Shown here: piece by piece, positions 46,558-55,920 of the stretch
Layout of the letters: each line of letters starts with the position of its first letter
How positions within the stretch are numbered: the first letter of the stretch is position 1
Assembly: GCA_016282745.1 (NCBI GenBank)
Contig: JAEELL010000130.1
Coordinates: forward strand, 1-64,000
DNA: 64,000 bases
Reading direction: 5' to 3'
DNA from: Lachnospiraceae bacterium
GTDB taxonomy: Bacteria; Bacillota; Clostridia; Lachnospirales; Lachnospiraceae
Notes under the pieces: generated by a model
Databases searched by the model: none
What the model was told of the DNA's origin: nothing
What the model saw: the letters and a program-made list of their open reading frames with translations, nothing else
Made by a program: the position numbers and the translations under genes

Positions 46558-46892
46558 TTTATTTTCTGTCCCATTCCACATATCACTCTGTATACATCAT
46601 CAGATTTTTTCGCAAGAATAATCTGAACGCGTCCCATCCATTCTCTAAAATCACGTTTGGAAGCATCCATGGGAACTATGCCGTTTCCGATTTCATCAGT
46701 AAGTACAATTTTGTCACAACATTTTCCGTAAATGAGATTTGCCGCTGTCTCATAATCCATTCCTGCTTCAAACATTTCTTCTGCGATCGCATTTACATTA
46801 TTAATCACATTATCGTTTTCAAAATTGCAATTCAAATTTTCTTTGACAAAGTTCATCTTTCCGGATGAATGTCCGCCTATAACTAAAATCAT
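46554..46892 (-). CDS. Truncated CobU-like protein (mini-CobU)
   Basis: 112-aa protein with the ends of CobU but without its middle. It begins LVIGGHSSGKMNFVKENL, a P-loop of the CobU type, and ends with KIVLTDEIGNGIVPMDASKRDFREWMGRVQIILAKKSDDVYRVICGM, which aligns with the closing segment of CobU. The 60-70 residues that carry the guanylated His and the second loop of the roughly 180-residue enzyme are missing. The frame is open and well conserved in style, and both borders are coupled to neighbours (24 bases after cobS, ATGA with cobC), so it is kept as a gene. A full CobU gene is two genes upstream. Role unknown. Confidence 0.75.
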   Translation of the reverse strand: MILVIGGHSSGKMNFVKENLNCNFENDNVINNVNAIAEEMFEAGMDYETAANLIYGKCCDKIVLTDEIGNGIVPMDASKRDFREWMGRVQIILAKKSDDVYRVICGMGQKIK

Positions 46893-46915
46893 AATCAGTC
46901 TCTCCAACCTTTTTT

Positions 46916-47686
46916 TCAATTAAATGCAACAGACACAACTGCAACAGCCAAAGCACATAAAGTCTCAGTCACTGTCACAAAATATCCTGCCGTATCACCT
47001 GTTATCCCACCGAACTCTTTTACCATTCTATATCTGTAATAAATCATTGAAACAACCAATGTCAATACAACTGATGCCCCATGCACAAAGTCAATAAACA
47101 GCATAAATGCTATACACAAAATCAACTCGGTCACAATGAAAAATAACACTGCACTTTTGGCTTTTGAGCCTGTCTTTGAAAATGTATGAAGCATTCCTTC
47201 TTTTTTTGCATTTGGAAATGTCAGCACAGCTACTGCACTTAAGCATCTTGAAGCAATAAATGATGCAGAAAATACAACCAGTCCCTTCACCGGTATCAAA
47301 GAAAATGCCCCTATATAAACTGCCGACAATGCAAGAAGTGAGATTACTGCAAAGGCACCTATATGTGGATCTTTTAATATCTCTAACTTATCTTCTTTTG
47401 ACTTATATGACTTTAGTGCGTCCACTGTATCCATGTATCCGTCCAGATGAAATCCACCGGTAACAATAATAGGAATGGCAAACCCAACCATAACATAGGC
47501 AGTCTGTCCAATTAAAAAATAATCTGCCACACATCTCCATCCACATAAAAGGAAACCGATAACAGCACCTATCCATGGAAAGAAAATAAGATGATACTTC
47601 ATATCCTCATCCTTCCACCGGAAAATGGGTACCGGAATTTTCGAATATATTGAAAATGCTATAATCAAACCTCTTATTACCGACAC
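46916..47686 (-). CDS. cobS: Adenosylcobinamide-GDP ribazoletransferase (cobalamin synthase)
   Basis: 256-aa integral membrane enzyme that joins alpha-ribazole to GDP-cobinamide. FSIYSKIPVP, GGFHLDGYMDTVDAL (the acidic metal site), KDPHIGAFAVI and the late GGITGDTAGYF are all conserved. It starts with GTG, 6 bases after GGAGG, within the last codons of cobU. Confidence 0.94.
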   Translation of the reverse strand: MSVIRGLIIAFSIYSKIPVPIFRWKDEDMKYHLIFFPWIGAVIGFLLCGWRCVADYFLIGQTAYVMVGFAIPIIVTGGFHLDGYMDTVDALKSYKSKEDKLEILKDPHIGAFAVISLLALSAVYIGAFSLIPVKGLVVFSASFIASRCLSAVAVLTFPNAKKEGMLHTFSKTGSKAKSAVLFFIVTELILCIAFMLFIDFVHGASVVLTLVVSMIYYRYRMVKEFGGITGDTAGYFVTVTETLCALAVAVVSVAFN

Positions 47687-48381
47687 AATGTTCCTCCTTT
47701 AATCACAACAGGTATACCTGCAACCACTTCCACAACTTCATCGGAAATCTTTGCAAGATGTGAATTTATTCTACCAAGGGCGCTGATGTAAGCTGCTGTC
47801 AATTCATCGTAATCCTGCGTATCTTCAAAAATATTATTTGTAACTATTACTACGTTTTGAACTGATGAAAATAACCTGTCTATACCTTTTTCAACTTTTG
47901 CAACAACTTCATCTTCACTTATCACACTGAAGTTATTATCCTGTTCACTGCTGCTTTTGTCTTTATTAGTATCTTTGTATTTATTACTATCTTTGTATTC
48001 ATTGCTGCTTTTGTATTTATTACTATCTTTGCATTCATTGTTATTTGAATAATCGTTTGCATCACTCACTGTAAACATTTCGTTTGCAACCAGATTAGAC
48101 ATACATTCAATCAGAATACAATCCGATAAAGAGTGAAGATGTGCAACTGCATTTTCAATATTGGTCTCCTGTTCTATTGTCTCAAAACCTTTTCCACTTC
48201 TTAAGTTTCTGTGTCTTTCAACCTTTGCCTTTCCTTCCTCTCCATACACTTTCATGGTTGCAACATAAAATAAACTACTATGAATGTCATTTATTTTAGC
48301 TAAATCATACATGGAACAGATTATTTTTTCTGCATATTCAGACTTTCCGCTTCCACTTCCTCCAATCACAAGTACAATCAT
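47677..48381 (-). CDS. cobU: Adenosylcobinamide kinase / guanylyltransferase
   Basis: 234-aa bifunctional enzyme that phosphorylates adenosylcobinamide and transfers GMP. P-loop GGSGSGKSEYAEK, YVATMKVYGEEGKAKVERHRNLR (with the His that is guanylated), LIECMSNLVANEMF and the final GRINSHLAKISDEVVEVVAGIPVVIKG are intact. It is longer than the usual 180 residues because of a Lys/Asn/Ser/Asp-rich repetitive insert at about 110-150 (NKYKSSNEYKDSNKYKDTNK). Overlaps cobS by 10 bases. Confidence 0.93.
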   Translation of the reverse strand: MIVLVIGGSGSGKSEYAEKIICSMYDLAKINDIHSSLFYVATMKVYGEEGKAKVERHRNLRSGKGFETIEQETNIENAVAHLHSLSDCILIECMSNLVANEMFTVSDANDYSNNNECKDSNKYKSSNEYKDSNKYKDTNKDKSSSEQDNNFSVISEDEVVAKVEKGIDRLFSSVQNVVIVTNNIFEDTQDYDELTAAYISALGRINSHLAKISDEVVEVVAGIPVVIKGGTLCR

Positions 48382-48409
48382 TTCAATCTCCCACTGATAC
48401 TAAATACAT

Positions 48410-51055
48410 TTATTTACAGTTTTCAAATCTCGTATATGCCTCTACTTTTATATCATCAAATGTAGTCTGTTCCCTGTAAACATTCATCACACTGTCCAAA
48501 AGTGGGAACAGCAGTGTTGCTCCGGTTCCCTCCCCAAGTGCCAGATTTGCATATATAATTCCATCCAATTTCAAATCGTCATATATCAATTTCATTCCCT
48601 GTTCTCTGCCCATGTGAGAAGGAATAACATACTCCGTAATTCCGGGAAACATTCTCTCGGCAACGAGAGCTGCCACTGCAGTTATGATGCCATCAAGCAC
48701 TATTGGAACATGGTAGATGGCTCCGCCGATTATCACTCCCGTAAGACCGGCGATGTCATAACCTCCAACATGAGTAAGAACCGTTAATGCATCTTTATCA
48801 TAAAGATGATATTTTCGAATTGCCTCGTCTATTACTTTCTCTTTTCTCTTAAGTCCTTCATCGTCAAGCCCCGCTCCTCTTCCTACTATCTCTGATGCGG
48901 GAATACCAAGAAGCGAAGCTGCAACTGCAGTGCTGGTGGTGGTGTTTCCAATTCCCATTTCACCTGTTCCAAGAATGTCATACCCTTTATTTTTCAATTC
49001 AAAAACTGTGTCCATTCCAATCTGAATTGCCCTGACCGTCTCATCTTGTGTCATTGCAGGTTCAATGGCAAAGTTTCTTGTTCCCTTCCTTACTTTCCTG
49101 TCTGCTACCCCCGCTATTTTTTCATCTGAATTTATGCCGATATCTATAGGAATAACTTTAGTGTTATTTATCTCTGACATCTTTCCAACAGATGACTTAT
49201 TTAATGCCATTGATTTTGCAACCGCCAATGTAACCTCCTGTCCCGACTGACTGATTTTTTCATCAACCACTCCGTTATCAGCACACATTACAACAATAGC
49301 TCTCTTGTCTGTTTTCGGATATGGCGTTCCCTGTATTGCACCGATTTTTGCGGTTATTCTTTCAAAATCTCCAAGGCTGTCCAAAGGTTTGGCAACACTG
49401 TCCCATCCGGTTTTGATTTTTTCTGCGATTATTTTATATTCTTTTCTTCTATCTTCACCTTCAGATATGAATAATTTTTCAACATCCTCAAACTGTATTT
49501 TTGATTTTGTTTCTTCCGCATCTGATTTCACTCCACTTGTATCAGAATATCTCACTTCTCTGAGAATAGAGTACACTGCTTTCATATCCATGTGCGCTCT
49601 TAGGGTATCAGCCAGTTTGTCGTACTCTCTGTCCTTTAAAACATCGTAATCTACAGCTTTTATATTCTCTGCCTCAATCCCCTTAGCTACAGCAACTGCT
49701 CTGATTATTTCTTCAGCAATCTCAGCGCGGTCAAACAATCCGTGAATATAACTTCCGTATACATTATCTCTATTTACAAGGGCTTCATTTCCTTTTGTCT
49801 CACCCATGTGAATCTCATAACCCAAATATTTTTTTCCTGACAAACCTGCAAAAATGCCACCTACATTTCCAAGCACACCTTCAACCTGCTCTGTCAATTT
49901 GTCCTGCTTTATTTCAGTGAATACAGGTAAAAGACCAAGTCCTTTCAGACTTCCCTTCTCCTCAATCCCCTCACTGTCAGTTATACTCTCTCCAAGCATC
50001 TGATATCCTCCGCAGATTCCAAACACCGGAACCGACTCAGACATTCTTAAAACAGCCTCGGACATGCCTGTCTGTTCAAGCCATTTAAGATCCCCCATAG
50101 TATTTTTACTTCCGGGAAGAATTATCAAATCCGCCGACTCAATATCCTCAGGCCTTGTTGCATATTTTACTCTAACATTGTCAAACTGTTCAAATACATT
50201 AAAATCAGTGAAATTGGAAATTCTTGGATATCTGATTACAACGATATTAATCACATCATTATTAACATTATTATTCACATTATTACCAGCATCATTATTC
50301 ACATTATTCCTCAAATCATTCTTTTTAGAAATAAATCTCTCAGTCAGACTGTCCTCGTCATCTATGTTTAAATACATATAAGGAGTCACTCCCACTACAG
50401 GAATCCCTCCCTGCTTTTCAAGCATTTCCACTCCGGGATCAAGTATCGTTTTGTCCCCCCTGAACTTGTTTATTATAAGACCTTTGACTCTCGCTTTTTC
50501 ATCTTCATCAAGCAGCATAAGTGTTCCAAGAAGTTGCGCGAACACTCCTCCCCTGTCGATATCTCCCACAAGAAGCACCGGCGCATCAACAATCTCAGCC
50601 ATTCCCATATTGACAATATCATTTTCTTTTAAATTTATTTCAGCAGGGCTTCCTGCTCCCTCAATTACAATAATGTCAGCAATTGTCTCTAACTTTTTAA
50701 ATGCACTTACAATATCAGGAATCAGTTCTCTTTTATATTTGAAATAATCTCTCGCTTTCATATTTCCCATAACCTCACCGTTCACAATAACCTGTGAGCC
50801 CATGTCACCTGTGGGTTTTAAAAGAATTGGATTCATGCAGACATCCGGTTCTATACCGGCGGCCTCAGCCTGCATAACCTGTGCTCTGCCCATTTCTTTT
50901 CCATCTTTTGTAATAAAAGAATTAAGTGCCATGTTCTGTGACTTAAAGGGAGCAACTTTGTAGCCATCCTGTCTGAATATTCTGCAAAGCCCTGCCACAA
51001 TCAGACTCTTGCCCGCGTTTGACATTGTTCCCTGCACCATAATAACTTTTGCCAT
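48410..51055 (-). CDS. cbiP-cobT: Cobyric acid synthase (CbiP) fused to CobT phosphoribosyltransferase
   Basis: 881-aa fusion. Residues 1-505 are CbiP/CobQ, which amidates carboxylates b, d, e and g: P-loop region [47 protein letters not shown], and amidotransferase Cys348 in [11 protein letters not shown]. Residues about 525-881 are CobT, which makes alpha-ribazole phosphate from a base such as dimethylbenzimidazole: [45 protein letters not shown] and the late [10 protein letters not shown] holding the catalytic Glu. An Asn/Val repeat (about 249-268) interrupts CbiP. The two parts act at separate steps, so fusion mainly fixes stoichiometry. Confidence 0.94.
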   Translation of the reverse strand: MAKVIMVQGTMSNAGKSLIVAGLCRIFRQDGYKVAPFKSQNMALNSFITKDGKEMGRAQVMQAEAAGIEPDVCMNPILLKPTGDMGSQVIVNGEVMGNMKARDYFKYKRELIPDIVSAFKKLETIADIIVIEGAGSPAEINLKENDIVNMGMAEIVDAPVLLVGDIDRGGVFAQLLGTLMLLDEDEKARVKGLIINKFRGDKTILDPGVEMLEKQGGIPVVGVTPYMYLNIDDEDSLTERFISKKNDLRNNVNNDAGNNVNNNVNNDVINIVVIRYPRISNFTDFNVFEQFDNVRVKYATRPEDIESADLIILPGSKNTMGDLKWLEQTGMSEAVLRMSESVPVFGICGGYQMLGESITDSEGIEEKGSLKGLGLLPVFTEIKQDKLTEQVEGVLGNVGGIFAGLSGKKYLGYEIHMGETKGNEALVNRDNVYGSYIHGLFDRAEIAEEIIRAVAVAKGIEAENIKAVDYDVLKDREYDKLADTLRAHMDMKAVYSILREVRYSDTSGVKSDAEETKSKIQFEDVEKLFISEGEDRRKEYKIIAEKIKTGWDSVAKPLDSLGDFERITAKIGAIQGTPYPKTDKRAIVVMCADNGVVDEKISQSGQEVTLAVAKSMALNKSSVGKMSEINNTKVIPIDIGINSDEKIAGVADRKVRKGTRNFAIEPAMTQDETVRAIQIGMDTVFELKNKGYDILGTGEMGIGNTTTSTAVAASLLGIPASEIVGRGAGLDDEGLKRKEKVIDEAIRKYHLYDKDALTVLTHVGGYDIAGLTGVIIGGAIYHVPIVLDGIITAVAALVAERMFPGITEYVIPSHMGREQGMKLIYDDLKLDGIIYANLALGEGTGATLLFPLLDSVMNVYREQTTFDDIKVEAYTRFENCK

Positions 51056-51083
51056 CCTAATTCTCCTTTATTTCTTTTTTGTT

Positions 51084-52307
51084 TTATCTTTCCTGCAAAC
51101 CCAATTTCTCAGTTTGCATTTTCTCTCCCGCAAACTCTACCAGTTCTTTGTTCTTCATATTCATTTCGCCCCATTTTTCCACAGTGCAGTAAACCTTACT
51201 ACACGCGGAAATAATGTCTTTTGCCCTTTTTATTGTTTCATCATCAATCTTGTCAAAGCTGCCCTGCTCTATCACAACTGATGCCAAAGCTTTTGCCACC
51301 GGATACTCCAAATCATTTCTGTGAATCACACCTGCTGCAAAAGGTATTCCCTCTCGCTGGAGTCGTCGGTACAAAGGAATTGCACTTCCTCCTCCACCAA
51401 TCACAAACACTTCAGGCTGCCCCACTATTTTTTCAAGTTCCACACTTCCGTACTCATTAATAAATGTTCCTGACTCTACACCGTACAACTGCTCTATGTA
51501 ATTGTTATACAGACAGTTTTCTCCATCCACGATACTCTCATTAGCTGTTCCATTTTTGTCAGTTATTTCATTTCCGAATATCTCATCAATGATATCGTAT
51601 CTGTCATTCCTCTGATTTCCAAAAATCTCATCAACAGTACCGTATCTGTCAATTTGCCCATTTGCAACACAAATTACTTTATCGGCACACTTGATGGCAA
51701 GATCCAGTTCATGAAGTGACATAATAACCGCTATATTTTTTTCTCGTACCATTCGCTTTAGTATAGACAGAAGTTTAATCTTGTGGTGAATATCAAGAAA
51801 TGATGTCGGCTCATCCATTATAAGAACTTCAGGCTCCTGGCACAGTGCTCTTGCAAGCATCACTCTCTGTCTCTGTCCGTCACTTATTCTGTTAAAATCA
51901 TTATCGCGTATCTCTTCAATATCAGTAATCTTTATGGTGTCCCCGACAACCTTTTTGTCCTCATCAGATAATACTCCAAACCTTCCGGTATAAGGATATC
52001 TTCCTGTGGAAACCATCTCTTCAACACTCATATATTCCGGCGATGGGTGTTTTGTCATAAGAAGAGACATCTGCTTTGAAATGTCACTTTCTTTTAGCAC
52101 TCTCATATCCCTGTCGTCAAGATATACGCTTCCTGCAACTGACTCAATCTGCTTTGACAAAGTCTTTAGTATTGTTGATTTTCCGGCACCGTTTGGACCG
52201 ATAAGAACAAGTATTTCACCACGCCTTACAGAAATATCTATACTATCGATTAATGACTGTCCACCATATCCCACAGACAGTTTTTCAGATTTTAATATTA
52301 TATCCAT
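51084..52307 (-). CDS. btuD: Corrinoid ABC importer ATPase with an extra C-terminal domain
   Basis: 407-aa ATP-binding subunit of a FecCD/BtuCD-type importer. Walker A IGPNGAGKSTILK, signature ISDGQRQR (Asp replaces Gly in the second position), Walker B LIMDEPTSFLD and the switch His in MSLHELD. The normal protein ends near residue 250; here about 155 residues follow. They contain a 15-residue in-frame duplication (VDEIFGN / IDEIFGN, 45-bp period) and then a 100-residue domain starting EVFVIGGGGSAIPLYRRLQ that looks like a Rossmann-type nucleotide fold. The ATG at 52307 has GAGG upstream. Together with btuC and btuF, uptake of corrinoids is the likely function. Confidence 0.88.
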   Translation of the reverse strand: MDIILKSEKLSVGYGGQSLIDSIDISVRRGEILVLIGPNGAGKSTILKTLSKQIESVAGSVYLDDRDMRVLKESDISKQMSLLMTKHPSPEYMSVEEMVSTGRYPYTGRFGVLSDEDKKVVGDTIKITDIEEIRDNDFNRISDGQRQRVMLARALCQEPEVLIMDEPTSFLDIHHKIKLLSILKRMVREKNIAVIMSLHELDLAIKCADKVICVANGQIDRYGTVDEIFGNQRNDRYDIIDEIFGNEITDKNGTANESIVDGENCLYNNYIEQLYGVESGTFINEYGSVELEKIVGQPEVFVIGGGGSAIPLYRRLQREGIPFAAGVIHRNDLEYPVAKALASVVIEQGSFDKIDDETIKRAKDIISACSKVYCTVEKWGEMNMKNKELVEFAGEKMQTEKLGLQER

Positions 52308-52378
52308 AAACTGCATCCTCACTGTTTCTTTTCGACTTTCTTACTCTGCCATACTCCTGTAGCACTATTTTGAAATCA

Positions 52379-53404
52379 TTACTCTGCTCTATCTCTCTGT
52401 CTTCCGATCATTATGTAAATGACCACCGGTGCTCCGAATACTGCTGTGACTGAACTGATATTTATTTCAGTCGGTGCAAACATAACTCTTGCAATAAGGT
52501 CACACAGAAGACAGAATGCGGCTCCCCCCATAAAACACGCCGGTATCATGTGTATAGGTTTCGATGTTTTAAACAGCCTTCTGATAAGATGCGGAACAGC
52601 TATTCCCACAAAAGAAATCGGTCCGGCAAATGCTGTAACCACCGACGACAGCATGCTGGATAATAGAATCAGTGCTATTCTGAACTTCTTTATATTTACA
52701 CCCATGTTTCTTGCATAAGTTTCGCCAAGCTGATACGCAGACATTGGTTTTGACAGCCACACTGCAAAAAACATAGCAGTTGCAACAACAACTGTAATCA
52801 CTTTTACATTGGACCAGCTGCTTCCCGAGAAACTTCCAAGTGCCCAGTTATGAAGATTGATTATGTTTGAATCATCTGCAAAAGTAATGAGAAAATCCGT
52901 TATGGCTGAACAGATATATCCTATCATTACACCGCAGATAATCAGCACTGACATATTATTAACACGTTTGGAAATAATCAGTATAAACATCATTGAAATG
53001 AGAGAGCCGATAAATGCAGCCCCAATCATGACGACGGAGCCTGCAACCATTCCCCTTTGCAAAAGAAAAATCATGGATAAGGCAACTGTTAGTTTTGCAC
53101 CTGATGAAATACCAAGTACATAAGGTCCTGCTATGGGATTTGAGAAAAAGGTCTGTAGCAAAAAACCCGAGACAGTCAAAGCACCCCCAAGCAGAGCTGC
53201 TGAAACAAGTCTCGGTATCCTTATGGACCATATTATTTTTCCATCTACAGAAGAGGTATCTCCACTAATAAGTAGTTTCATTATATCCTTCACTGACATG
53301 TCAGTGCTTCCCATGTACAGATTAAGGACAAGCAAAAATGCAATTGCAAATCCCAAGAAAATGTACCCGTAAATATATCTCAATCTTTTATCTCTCATAT
53401 GCAT
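52379..53404 (-). CDS. btuC: Corrinoid ABC importer permease (FecCD/BtuC family)
   Basis: 341-aa polytopic permease of about ten TM segments. RIPRLVSAALLGGALTVSGFLLQTFFSNPIAGPYVLGISSGA and GPISFVGIAVPHLIRR are the signature segments of the family; the latter is the coupling helix that meets the ATPase. Start is ambiguous among GTG 53407, ATG 53404 and ATG 53398; AGGA is 9 bases from 53404. Siderophore permeases look alike; the riboswitch-controlled operon points to corrinoid. Confidence 0.9.
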   Translation of the reverse strand: MHMRDKRLRYIYGYIFLGFAIAFLLVLNLYMGSTDMSVKDIMKLLISGDTSSVDGKIIWSIRIPRLVSAALLGGALTVSGFLLQTFFSNPIAGPYVLGISSGAKLTVALSMIFLLQRGMVAGSVVMIGAAFIGSLISMMFILIISKRVNNMSVLIICGVMIGYICSAITDFLITFADDSNIINLHNWALGSFSGSSWSNVKVITVVVATAMFFAVWLSKPMSAYQLGETYARNMGVNIKKFRIALILLSSMLSSVVTAFAGPISFVGIAVPHLIRRLFKTSKPIHMIPACFMGGAAFCLLCDLIARVMFAPTEINISSVTAVFGAPVVIYIMIGRQRDRAE

Positions 53405-53428
53405 CACTGTTAATCCTATACCGGTGTT

Positions 53429-53530
53429 ATTTTCTGTATTTCTAATTTCTGTGTTGTTAATCTCTGTGTTACCAATTTCTATGTCACTAATTTCTGTGTT
53501 TCTAATTTCTGTGTTGTTAATCTCTCAGCT
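53429..53530. repeat. 15-bp tandem repeat across the btuF stop codon, about six copies
   Basis: Unit AATTTCTGTGTTGTT starts at 53444, 53459, 53474, 53489, 53504 and 53519, with a weaker copy before. The btuF stop (53517-53519) lies inside. The rest is in the gap before btuC. Confidence 0.9.
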
Positions 53531-54806
53531 TATGAAGATATTTAAGTTCTGCTTCATCTTCCCCATTTATAACACTGTACAAATCCTCAATCATGCCTAT
53601 TGTTCCGGTTGTCTCCTGAAACATGTTCTTGCCGGTGCACCAGGCATTTTGATTTTTCACTGCCTTAAAATCCTTTAGAAGAGGGCTTTTGGCTAACAGT
53701 TCGCCCACAGTTTCTATCTCCCCGTCAATAGTACTGTTATAAATAATAATATCTGCGTCTATTGCCTTCTCGTAAAAAGATTCCATCTGAAGATTCATGG
53801 TTGACAGTGCATTTTCTTCCTCTGAAACCACATCAGAAAAAGCATAACTGCCACCTGCCATTTCTATCATTTTGGTGATATAGTCACCGGGCTTTCTTAT
53901 ATTTACATAACCGTTTGAACTAATGTAGAAGAAGGCCACTCTGGGTCTTGAATTCTGACTGTTTGATAAATCTTTTTTGGGCACATCTGAATCTATATTT
54001 TTACTCACTTTATTAAGGACAGCGTCATAGCGTTTGGTGCAGTCATCCATGTATGCGTCTGCAATTTCATTTTTTCCGGTTAATAATCCAAACAGTTTTA
54101 TCCATTCTGCTCTACCAAGAGGGTCACTCTCATAACTCAATCGCTCTACCATAACCGGTATTCCAAAACTCTCAAGTTCTTCTTTTACTTTTGGATTGTG
54201 AAAAATCATTGTGGACTCCAATGCGAAGTCACATTTATTCTTTAGTATCATCTCATAATCCGGTGCACTGTATTTACCACCGTAGAGAATCTTTCCCGAA
54301 TCCACCATTTTTCTGATAGAATCTATACTCCAGTCTGCGGACTTTGTTCCAGTCATCTTCACACAGTCAAGAGCCTTAAGTTCCCTGAACAAATCCATGG
54401 ACGCAGATGAAACCACATACATATTTTGAAGTGGCATCATGATTGGCGTAATGTCTGTATCAAGATTGTCCGGTGTACTCTTATTTTCAGGAATCATAAG
54501 ATACTTTTCCTTGTCTGCAATTGTGACAAGAGCATAATCGCCATAATAATCAACCTGAAACTGATTTGCAAACTTAAGTTCCATCTCTCCTGTTTTTTTC
54601 ATCTGCTTCCAGTCATCCACAGATGCTCCTTTAGAGGTATCTGCCGACTTGTCTGCCACCTTATTTGCCCCATTATTTGCTGCATTGTTTACCGCATATT
54701 TATCTGATAAGGGCTTGCTGCAGCCACACAAAAAAAGGGTACAACAGGCAACTACAACTATCATCCGGATAATAATTCTTTCGAAAATAATCGTAACTTT
54801 GCTCAT
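53517..54806 (-). CDS. btuF: Corrinoid-binding ABC lipoprotein (BtuF-like)
   Basis: 429-aa substrate-binding lipoprotein. A signal segment ends with the lipobox LFLCGC, so Cys becomes lipid-anchored outside the membrane; an Asn/Ala/Lys-rich spacer follows. The periplasmic-binding type III fold is seen in MYVVSSASMDLFRELKALD, CDFALESTMIF, VERLSYESDPLGRAEWIKLFGLLTG and the end ADIIIYNSTIDGEIE. It is followed by the matching permease and ATPase. Ligand choice between corrinoids and siderophores is inferred from the operon. Confidence 0.88.
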   Translation of the reverse strand: MSKVTIIFERIIIRMIVVVACCTLFLCGCSKPLSDKYAVNNAANNGANKVADKSADTSKGASVDDWKQMKKTGEMELKFANQFQVDYYGDYALVTIADKEKYLMIPENKSTPDNLDTDITPIMMPLQNMYVVSSASMDLFRELKALDCVKMTGTKSADWSIDSIRKMVDSGKILYGGKYSAPDYEMILKNKCDFALESTMIFHNPKVKEELESFGIPVMVERLSYESDPLGRAEWIKLFGLLTGKNEIADAYMDDCTKRYDAVLNKVSKNIDSDVPKKDLSNSQNSRPRVAFFYISSNGYVNIRKPGDYITKMIEMAGGSYAFSDVVSEEENALSTMNLQMESFYEKAIDADIIIYNSTIDGEIETVGELLAKSPLLKDFKAVKNQNAWCTGKNMFQETTGTIGMIEDLYSVINGEDEAELKYLHKLRD

Positions 54807-54822
54807 TGTACCCTCCTATAAT

Positions 54823-55755
54823 CTATTTTGCTGCTATTGAAGCTGAATCAAACTGTAAAGTATAATCAATAAGATATGGTTTGCTCATGGCAGTTGTATC
54901 AGCACTTACCTCTACAGGTGCATCAAAAACATCAAAAGGAATAACAAACGTTGAATTTCCCTCTTCATTTACAGGAAGATATTTGTCTTCGCCAACCATC
55001 ATGTAATCGTACTTTGAACTGCTCCATTCAATAGTGGCAGTAGCCTCACCATTTTCAATCTTAATTTCGCATGGTGATGTAACGCTTGCTCTTCCGCTAC
55101 CGCCTTCAAGTGCCACGTCAATTGTATATGTTCCGTCATTAAGCTTCAACTCAGAAACACTCTTTCCTTCTGAAACACTTACATCAGCATTGTCACTCTC
55201 AACCGGTACAGGATTTGACACGCTTACCTTGTGATCAAACCAGCGTCCTGAAGATCCAAGAATTGCCAAATCAAACTCTGTATCCAGTGCTTCTACAGGA
55301 ACATCAAATCCGAATACTTCTTCCTCTGTTCCATCGTCATATTTTACCTTATCAGTTGTAGGCTCAAGTACTGCTGCACCATCCTTCTTAGCATCGTCAG
55401 CCATACCAACAAATAAATTCACAATTTTTTGTGAAACAAGTGTAATATGAATAGTCATCTTTCCGTCTTTAACTGTCAGAGTTCCCTTGCCGTTCATAGT
55501 TTCATTTACATGAAACATACTGCTGTCTGTCTTAAACTCTGCTTCATACACACCATCTTCAAGAGAACTTTTATTCTCATCTAAATCTTTTGAATCTGCT
55601 GAATCAGTTTTGTCCTCTGCATTCGCTTTGTCCTCTGCAACAGTTGTTGTATCGTTGTTTTTCTTGTCTGTCTTATCTGAATTGTTTGCACATCCGGTAA
55701 CCATTGATACTGACATGGCAACACTCAATGCTAATGCTAATAATTTCTTAATCAT
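54823..55755 (-). CDS. Lipoprotein with two beta-sandwich repeats of an uncharacterised domain
   Basis: 310-aa extracytoplasmic lipoprotein: signal segment and lipobox MVTGC at about residue 22, then an Asp/Lys/Ala spacer. Residues about 66-185 and 205-308 are two diverged copies of a domain that starts L-x-DG-x-Y, has a VKDGKMTIHI or IENGEATATI strand, and ends in an immunoglobulin-like region; the second contains SKYDYMMVGEDKY and STFVIPFDVFD. The same domain makes up the lipoprotein at 58822. It sits between cbiK and btuF under the B12 riboswitch, so corrinoid, cobalt or tetrapyrrole handling at the cell surface is likely, but the ligand is unknown. GGAG precedes the ATG. Confidence 0.8.
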   Translation of the reverse strand: MIKKLLALALSVAMSVSMVTGCANNSDKTDKKNNDTTTVAEDKANAEDKTDSADSKDLDENKSSLEDGVYEAEFKTDSSMFHVNETMNGKGTLTVKDGKMTIHITLVSQKIVNLFVGMADDAKKDGAAVLEPTTDKVKYDDGTEEEVFGFDVPVEALDTEFDLAILGSSGRWFDHKVSVSNPVPVESDNADVSVSEGKSVSELKLNDGTYTIDVALEGGSGRASVTSPCEIKIENGEATATIEWSSSKYDYMMVGEDKYLPVNEEGNSTFVIPFDVFDAPVEVSADTTAMSKPYLIDYTLQFDSASIAAK

Positions 55756-55823
55756 TTTTGCTCCTGTACCATAATTGTTTTGTTATTTCTTTTAATAACA
55801 ATTGCTATTTTCAATTATTATTT

Positions 55824-55920
55824 TTTGATTGGATCAATTGATATTTTCCAATCATTTACTATTTGATTGAATCAATTGATTTTTTCAATCATTTACTATT
55901 TGGTTGAATCAATTGCTGCC
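55824..55920. repeat. 37-38-bp tandem repeat across the cbiK stop codon, about 2.6 copies
   Basis: Copies starting at 55824, 55862 and 55899 share TTTGATTGAATCAATTGAT and TTTCAATCATTTACTA. The last one codes the CbiK C-terminus and the stop at 55896-55898 lies at the joint; the others are in the intergenic gap. Confidence 0.9.

Noticed and set aside
53429-53530. 15-bp repeats considered as replication iterons
   Set aside because: No replication initiator gene or AT-rich origin layout nearby; the array overlaps a stop codon in an operon.
53424-53678. Plus-strand frame with repeating LISV residues
   Set aside because: It is a reading of the 15-bp tandem repeat plus antisense btuF; no start signal.
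52379-54806. Iron-siderophore importer
   Set aside because: Family members look alike, but location under a cobalamin riboswitch between corrin genes favours corrinoid uptake.
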